Positions 6,617-9,768 of a stretch of 9,768 nucleotides of DNA are shown here, one piece after another (position 1 is the first letter of the stretch; every line of letters starts with the position of its first letter). A model generated the notes under the pieces. That model made no database searches. It saw only the letters and a list, made by a program, of their open reading frames with translations, and was not told the origin of the DNA. The position numbers and the translations under genes were made by a program. The DNA lies in NCBI GenBank assembly GCA_017411585.1, contig JAFQPV010000015.1:1-9768 (forward strand). The letters are read 5' to 3'. Source of the stretch: Clostridia bacterium (GTDB taxonomy: Bacteria; Bacillota; Clostridia; UBA1381; UMGS1253).

Positions 6617-7675
6617 ATGTCTGAAACAATTTCCGAAAAGAAAAAAGCACTGGATGCCGCATTATCCGGCATCGAGAAAAAATACGGTGAAGGCTCGATT
6701 ATGAAATTGGGCTCAAACGCAAAATTAAACATTGATACCATTCCGACCGGCTCGATGAGCTTGGACCTCGCGCTCGGTATCGGCGGTTTGCCGCGCGGCA
6801 GAATTGTGGAAATCTACGGACCGGAGTCCTCGGGTAAAACTACGCTGACGCTGCACATTATCGCCGAAGCTCAAAAAATCGGCGGCGAGGTTGCATTTAT
6901 CGATGCAGAACACGCACTCGACCCGGAATATGCAAAGAATTTAGGCGTTGATACGGACAACCTGATTGTTGCACAGCCGGATACCGGCGAGCAGGCGCTT
7001 GAAATCACAGAAGCGCTTGTGCGCAGCGGTGCGATTGACGTTGTCGTTGTTGACTCGGTTGCAGCACTTGTTCCAAAAGCGGAAATTGACGGTGAGATGG
7101 GCGATTCGACCGTTGGTGCACACGCGAGACTCATGAGCCAGGCAATGCGTAAGCTTGCGGGTATTTTAAACAAATCCAATACAATCGCAATTTTTATCAA
7201 TCAGCTGCGCGAAAAGGTTGGCGTGCTGTACGGCAATCCGGAGACAACCACCGGCGGTCGTGCACTGAAGTTTTACTCCTCCGTTCGTTTGGACATCCGC
7301 CGTGTTGAGGCGATTAAGAACGGCACAGAGATTATCGGTAACCGCACACGTGTAAAGGTTGTAAAAAACAAGGTCGCACCGCCGTTTAAAGAAGCAGAAT
7401 TTGATATTCTGTACGGCAAGGGCATCTCGAAGGAAGGCAATATTTTAGACGTCGCAACGGGACTCGGTATTATCCAAAAAAGCGGCTCTTGGTTTGCATA
7501 TGAAGGCGAACGTCTCGGTCAGGGACGTGATAATGTGCGCGAGTATATGATTGCAAATCCGGAATTTACCGCTATGGTTGATAAGCAAATCCGCGAAAAG
7601 CTCGATTTAAAGGAAGTTAAGCGCATTGATGATGAATCCGTTGTTGCATTAGAAAAGACCGGAAAGAAAAAATGA
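6617..7675 (+). CDS. recA: Recombinase RecA
   Basis: RecA forms ATP-driven filaments on single-stranded DNA, carries out strand exchange in recombinational repair, and triggers LexA self-cleavage. The 352-residue protein is full length. It has the N-terminal helix and linker (about 5-35, with KYGEGSIMKLG), Walker A GPESSGKT (68-75, Lys74), catalytic Glu in IDAEHALDP (95-103), Walker B VVVVDSVAALVP (142-153), the loop L1 region EMGDSTVGAHARLMSQ (160-175), NQLREKVG (195-202) and the loop L2 region GNPETTTGGRALKFYSS (206-222). The C-terminal domain (about 270-345) ends in a Lys-rich tail (KTGKKK) instead of the acidic tail of E. coli RecA. L1 has Thr-Val-Gly-Ala-His where many RecA proteins have His-Val-Gly-Leu-Gln; I take this as a lineage variant. 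It has its own promoter and SOS-like box, and is followed after 16 bp by an exonuclease gene, whereas recX is a common neighbour of recA in Firmicutes. Confidence 0.99.
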   Translation: MSETISEKKKALDAALSGIEKKYGEGSIMKLGSNAKLNIDTIPTGSMSLDLALGIGGLPRGRIVEIYGPESSGKTTLTLHIIAEAQKIGGEVAFIDAEHALDPEYAKNLGVDTDNLIVAQPDTGEQALEITEALVRSGAIDVVVVDSVAALVPKAEIDGEMGDSTVGAHARLMSQAMRKLAGILNKSNTIAIFINQLREKVGVLYGNPETTTGGRALKFYSSVRLDIRRVEAIKNGTEIIGNRTRVKVVKNKVAPPFKEAEFDILYGKGISKEGNILDVATGLGIIQKSGSWFAYEGERLGQGRDNVREYMIANPEFTAMVDKQIREKLDLKEVKRIDDESVVALEKTGKKK

Positions 7676-7691
7676 TGGGAGTCAGCGGTAG

Positions 7692-8663
7692 ATGGACTAC
7701 ATAATCCTCGACCTCGAATGGAATCAGCCTGTATCGAAAAACAGCTACCCCTATTTGAGAATCGGCGACCGCTTTTCCAATGAAATCATTGAAATCGGCG
7801 CAGCAAAGGTCAATGATCGATTGCAAATCGTCGACACCTTTAAAGTGGTCATCAAACCAAAATATTATAAAAAACTGAATTCAAACGTGATGAAAATCAC
7901 ACACTTGAAGCAGGAAATTATCACAGGCGGCATCGGTTTTGATGTCGCCATTGCGCAGTTTCAGGACTGGTGCGGCAAAGATGCAATTTTGTTTTCCTGG
8001 GGGCGCGACGATATCTATGTGATGAAGCAGAATTTAGAGTTTTATGAGATAGATTCTTCCTGGATTCAAAGCTGGTATAACCTGCAGCTGATGTTTAGCA
8101 AGGAAGTGTTTGGCAACAGCAACCAGCGCTCGCTTAGCTTCGCAATGGAGCATTTTGCCATCCCGCAGGAGGATGCGCGTCCCTTCCACGATGCGGAAAA
8201 CGATGCGTATTATACCGCAAAAATCTTTTTAAAGCTCGACATACGCGCCGCGCTGGACAACTATGATACCATCAGCAGCTTTGCAAGTCTCTGCCACGAG
8301 GAAATGGGCGGCGGTCTCGGACCGTTCCGAACCAAAGGTGAAGCCCTTTCCAACAAGGAGGTTACTTCCCTGCTTTGTCCGCAGTGTAAAACACCGCTGA
8401 CAACCTCGGTAGACTGGTTTGCAAACAATGACAAGTATGTTTCGCTTGCCAGCTGCAAAGCGCACGGCACGTTTTTAGGGCGCATTAAGTTCATCCGTCA
8501 GTCGGACGGTCTTTTGCGCGTTCGCCGCTCTGTACAAAAGGCACAACAGGAACAGCTTGCGCAGATTAAGCAAAAGAGCGAAATGAAGAAGGAAAAGGCA
8601 AAGGCTTACAGAAGAACGAGAATGAAAAAGCTGAAGCGGCAAAAATCAACTCCGGAGGCATAA
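7692..8663 (+). CDS. DEDDh 3'-5' exonuclease with C-terminal zinc-ribbon-like segment
   Basis: This 323-residue protein has a DnaQ/RNase T-type exonuclease domain (about 1-183), a two-metal-ion fold that removes 3' nucleotides from DNA or RNA. Acidic residues Asp7 and Glu9 (ILDLEW), an Asp near 106/107 (WGRDD), His166 and Asp171 (HDAENDA) make the DEDDh set. The N-terminal region resembles KapD-like exonucleases of Firmicutes (LDLEWNQP, EIIEIGAAKV, NVMKITHL). After it comes a segment with Cys229-x2-Cys232 and Cys255-x2-His258, spaced like a small zinc ribbon, then a strongly basic, probably helical tail (about 283-317, KKEKAK, RRTRMKKLKRQK) suited to binding nucleic acid. The start at ATG 7692 has TGGGAG (7676-7681) upstream. 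Being behind recA suggests a repair role, but RNA processing is equally possible; substrate and physiological role are unknown. Confidence 0.82.
   Translation: MDYIILDLEWNQPVSKNSYPYLRIGDRFSNEIIEIGAAKVNDRLQIVDTFKVVIKPKYYKKLNSNVMKITHLKQEIITGGIGFDVAIAQFQDWCGKDAILFSWGRDDIYVMKQNLEFYEIDSSWIQSWYNLQLMFSKEVFGNSNQRSLSFAMEHFAIPQEDARPFHDAENDAYYTAKIFLKLDIRAALDNYDTISSFASLCHEEMGGGLGPFRTKGEALSNKEVTSLLCPQCKTPLTTSVDWFANNDKYVSLASCKAHGTFLGRIKFIRQSDGLLRVRRSVQKAQQEQLAQIKQKSEMKKEKAKAYRRTRMKKLKRQKSTPEA
8654..8658 (+). promoter_or_regulatory. Ribosome site of the reductase inside the exonuclease 3' end
   Basis: GGAGG lies within the last codons of the exonuclease gene, 8 bases before ATG 8667, which itself follows the exonuclease stop by 3 bp. 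This layout supports the chosen start and suggests coupled translation of the two genes. Confidence 0.78.
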
Positions 8664-8666
8664 GGC

Positions 8667-9623
8667 ATGATTCGAAACATTCCCGGTACAAAATTATATA
8701 CATCCTCGCTCGTGCTCGGTACGGATATCCTATCCCCGACCGTCGGCGATGCGGATATGCAAAAAATCCTTGACCGTTATGTCGACTTGGGCGGCACGCA
8801 CATTGATACTGCCGCGCTCTATGGTCACGGTCACAGTGAAGAGGTTATCGCTGATTGGTTTAAAAAATCCGGCAAGCGAAACGAAGTTTTGATCGCAACC
8901 AAAGGCGGCTTTCCAAATCCGGAGACAATGCACATTTCTCGTTTGTCTAAAGCAGAGCTCACATCGGACTTAGAGAGCAGCCTTTCACGTCTCGGCATAA
9001 ATGAAGTGGATTTATACTGGCTCCACCGCGACGATGAGGCTTTGCCGGTCGAGCCGATTATTGATACATTAAATACATTTGTAAAGCAAGGCAAAATCCG
9101 CTATTTTGGCGCATCTAACTGGAAAGCGGAGCGCATCAAGAAAGCAAATGCATATGCCAAAAGCAGCGGACAACAGGGCTTTTGTGCATCGCAGATTAAG
9201 TATGCGTTTGCGCCGTCCGCGCCAAGCTTTGAGGACGACCCGACCTTAGTGGAAATGAATACAGCGGAGCATAAATTCTATGCAGAAGAAAGCTTCCCCG
9301 TGGTTTGCTTTGCATCGCAGAGCAAGGGTTATTTTCAAAAGCTCGCAGCAGGACTTCCGCTTTCGCCTAAAGCAGAGCAGCGCTATGACTGCCCCGAAAA
9401 CAGAACGCGTTTTGAAAATCTTTTAAAGCTTTCTAACGAAACCGGTTACAGCGCAACACAGCTTTTGCTCGCGTATCTAACAAGCGAAAGCTTTATGTGT
9501 TTGCCGATTGTCGGTGCAAACAGTGTAGAAAAGCTCACGGATTCGATGTCAGCGGCAGAAATTGTATTAACACAGGCGCAGCGTGAGATGCTGATTCAAG
9601 GTACGCCGCGGTTTTATAAATGA
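8667..9623 (+). CDS. Aldo/keto reductase family oxidoreductase
   Basis: Aldo/keto reductases are NAD(P)H-dependent TIM-barrel enzymes that interconvert carbonyls and alcohols. The 318-residue protein has the family tetrad: Asp47 and Tyr52 (HIDTAALYGHGHSE, 45-58), Lys79 (IATKGG) and His120 (YWLHRDD). The first strands (LYTSSLVLGTD) and the Gly-Lys-Ile-Arg-Tyr-Phe-Gly-Ala-Ser-Asn stretch (142-151) are typical. Near the C terminus, LPIVGANSVEKL (279-290) corresponds to the cofactor phosphate-binding strand (usually Ile-Pro-Gly). The arrangement is like that of YdhF/Tas-type bacterial AKRs, not the classic AKR1-5 enzymes. The substrate cannot be deduced. A link with recA or the exonuclease beyond co-transcription is not evident. 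No host terminator follows; an insertion sequence begins 21 bp after the stop. Confidence 0.93.
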   Translation: MIRNIPGTKLYTSSLVLGTDILSPTVGDADMQKILDRYVDLGGTHIDTAALYGHGHSEEVIADWFKKSGKRNEVLIATKGGFPNPETMHISRLSKAELTSDLESSLSRLGINEVDLYWLHRDDEALPVEPIIDTLNTFVKQGKIRYFGASNWKAERIKKANAYAKSSGQQGFCASQIKYAFAPSAPSFEDDPTLVEMNTAEHKFYAEESFPVVCFASQSKGYFQKLAAGLPLSPKAEQRYDCPENRTRFENLLKLSNETGYSATQLLLAYLTSESFMCLPIVGANSVEKLTDSMSAAEIVLTQAQREMLIQGTPRFYK

Positions 9624-9646
9624 TTATGTAAAGGCAGAGCGTATTG

Positions 9647-9700
9647 AACCGACCCCCAAAAGTTAGACCAAAAATCTAATTATTGGGAGGTCGGTTTTTT
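9647..9700 (+). terminator. Long hairpin plus T-run inside the IS left end; hides the transposase ribosome site
   Basis: The bases fold back on themselves almost completely. AACCGACC (9647-9654) pairs with GGTCGGTT (9689-9696), CCCAA (9655-9659) with TTGGG (9683-9687), and AGTTAGA (9661-9667) with TCTAATT (9675-9681, one G-T pair). Only A9688 is a bulge, A9660 faces A9682, and the loop is CCAAAAA (9668-9674). A run of six T (9695-9700) follows. This is the shape of a factor-independent terminator for + strand transcription arriving from the reductase gene. The stem also contains the ribosome site GGGAGG (9685-9690) of OrfA. Terminator activity is inferred, not shown. Confidence 0.72.
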
Positions 9701-9768
9701 GTGGCAAAATATACTTTTGAGTTTAAGAAAAAAGTTGTGCAAGAATATTTGAAGGGTAAAGGAGGATA
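9701..9768 (+). CDS. IS3-family transposase OrfA, N-terminal fragment (3' end outside window)
   Basis: The frame starts at GTG 9701, ten bases after GGGAGG (9685-9690), and stays open to the right edge. It gives 22 residues beginning MAKYTFEFKKKVVQEYL. This Phe-x-Lys-Lys-Lys-Val-Val-x-x-Tyr-Leu pattern is the usual opening of the helix-turn-helix OrfA proteins of IS150-like IS3 elements, which bind the element ends and are joined by programmed frameshifting to the OrfB DDE catalytic part. Only the beginning is present, so whether the transposase is intact cannot be judged. Confidence 0.78.
   Translation, partial: MAKYTFEFKKKVVQEYLKGKGG

Larger units (their letters stand above)
9645..9768 (+). 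mobile_element. Left end of an IS3-family (IS150-group-like) insertion sequence, cut by window edge
   Basis: The element appears to begin at the TG of TGAACCGACCCCCAAAAG (9645-9662), resembling the ends of IS150-type elements of Firmicutes, whose terminal repeats often contain TGACCCCCAAAAGTTAGAC-like sequence. It is followed by a transposase OrfA start reading rightward. The right end, the partner inverted repeat and any target-site duplication lie outside the window, so the exact boundary is inferred from the TG and the similarity. It sits in the short gap behind the reductase gene and disrupts no gene visible here. Confidence 0.8.

Noticed and set aside
1..9768. CRISPR array, tRNA, rRNA, riboswitch, toxin-antitoxin, phage or defence genes
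   Set aside because: No regularly spaced repeats, no tRNA-like cloverleaf, no leader long enough for a riboswitch and no matching protein motifs; the gene gaps are too short to hold them.

Overview
The window is an ordinary, gene-dense chromosomal stretch with every gene on the + strand, ending at the right in the first ~124 bases of an insertion sequence. Strong AGGAGG-type ribosome sites, the DUF5711-like and CvpA pair, a ThiI without a rhodanese domain beside its own cysteine desulfurase, a cinA-recA order and a Gram-positive-type SOS box all point to a member of Clostridia (Firmicutes/Bacillota). An Oscillospiraceae/Ruminococcaceae-like gut anaerobe is my best guess, but the genus cannot be read from this sequence alone.

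Layout, left to right: (1) the 3' part of a DUF5711-like beta-propeller gene, whose reading frame is open to the left edge; (2) a CvpA-family membrane protein; (3) rho, the transcription termination factor; (4) an IscS/NifS-type cysteine desulfurase; (5) thiI, for tRNA 4-thiouridine; (6) cinA; (7) a 64-bp gap with a consensus sigma-A promoter and a candidate LexA box; (8) recA; (9) a DEDDh 3'-5' exonuclease with a C-terminal zinc-ribbon-like segment and a basic tail; (10) an aldo/keto reductase; (11) the left end of an IS3-family (IS150-group-like) element with the start of its transposase OrfA. Genes 1 to 6 are separated by only 1 to 21 bp, and I see no terminator between them, so they probably form one transcript. 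recA has its own promoter and probably leads a second unit with the exonuclease and reductase (gaps of 16 and 3 bp). There is no gene-free stretch over 300 bp; the longest gap is the cinA-recA gap.

Functionally, the desulfurase and ThiI make a sulfur-transfer pair, with the desulfurase giving a persulfide to ThiI for tRNA thiolation. recA with its SOS-type control and the downstream nuclease suggests a DNA repair unit. Rho, CinA (nucleotide salvage) and the envelope proteins (DUF5711-like, CvpA) are housekeeping genes in the same transcript.

I do not find an undescribed defence, mobile or biosynthetic system here. The most notable structure is at the right edge. A long imperfect hairpin just inside the IS end ends in a T-run and buries the transposase ribosome-binding site. 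It could end transcription coming from the host genes, and keep any read-through message from being translated into transposase.
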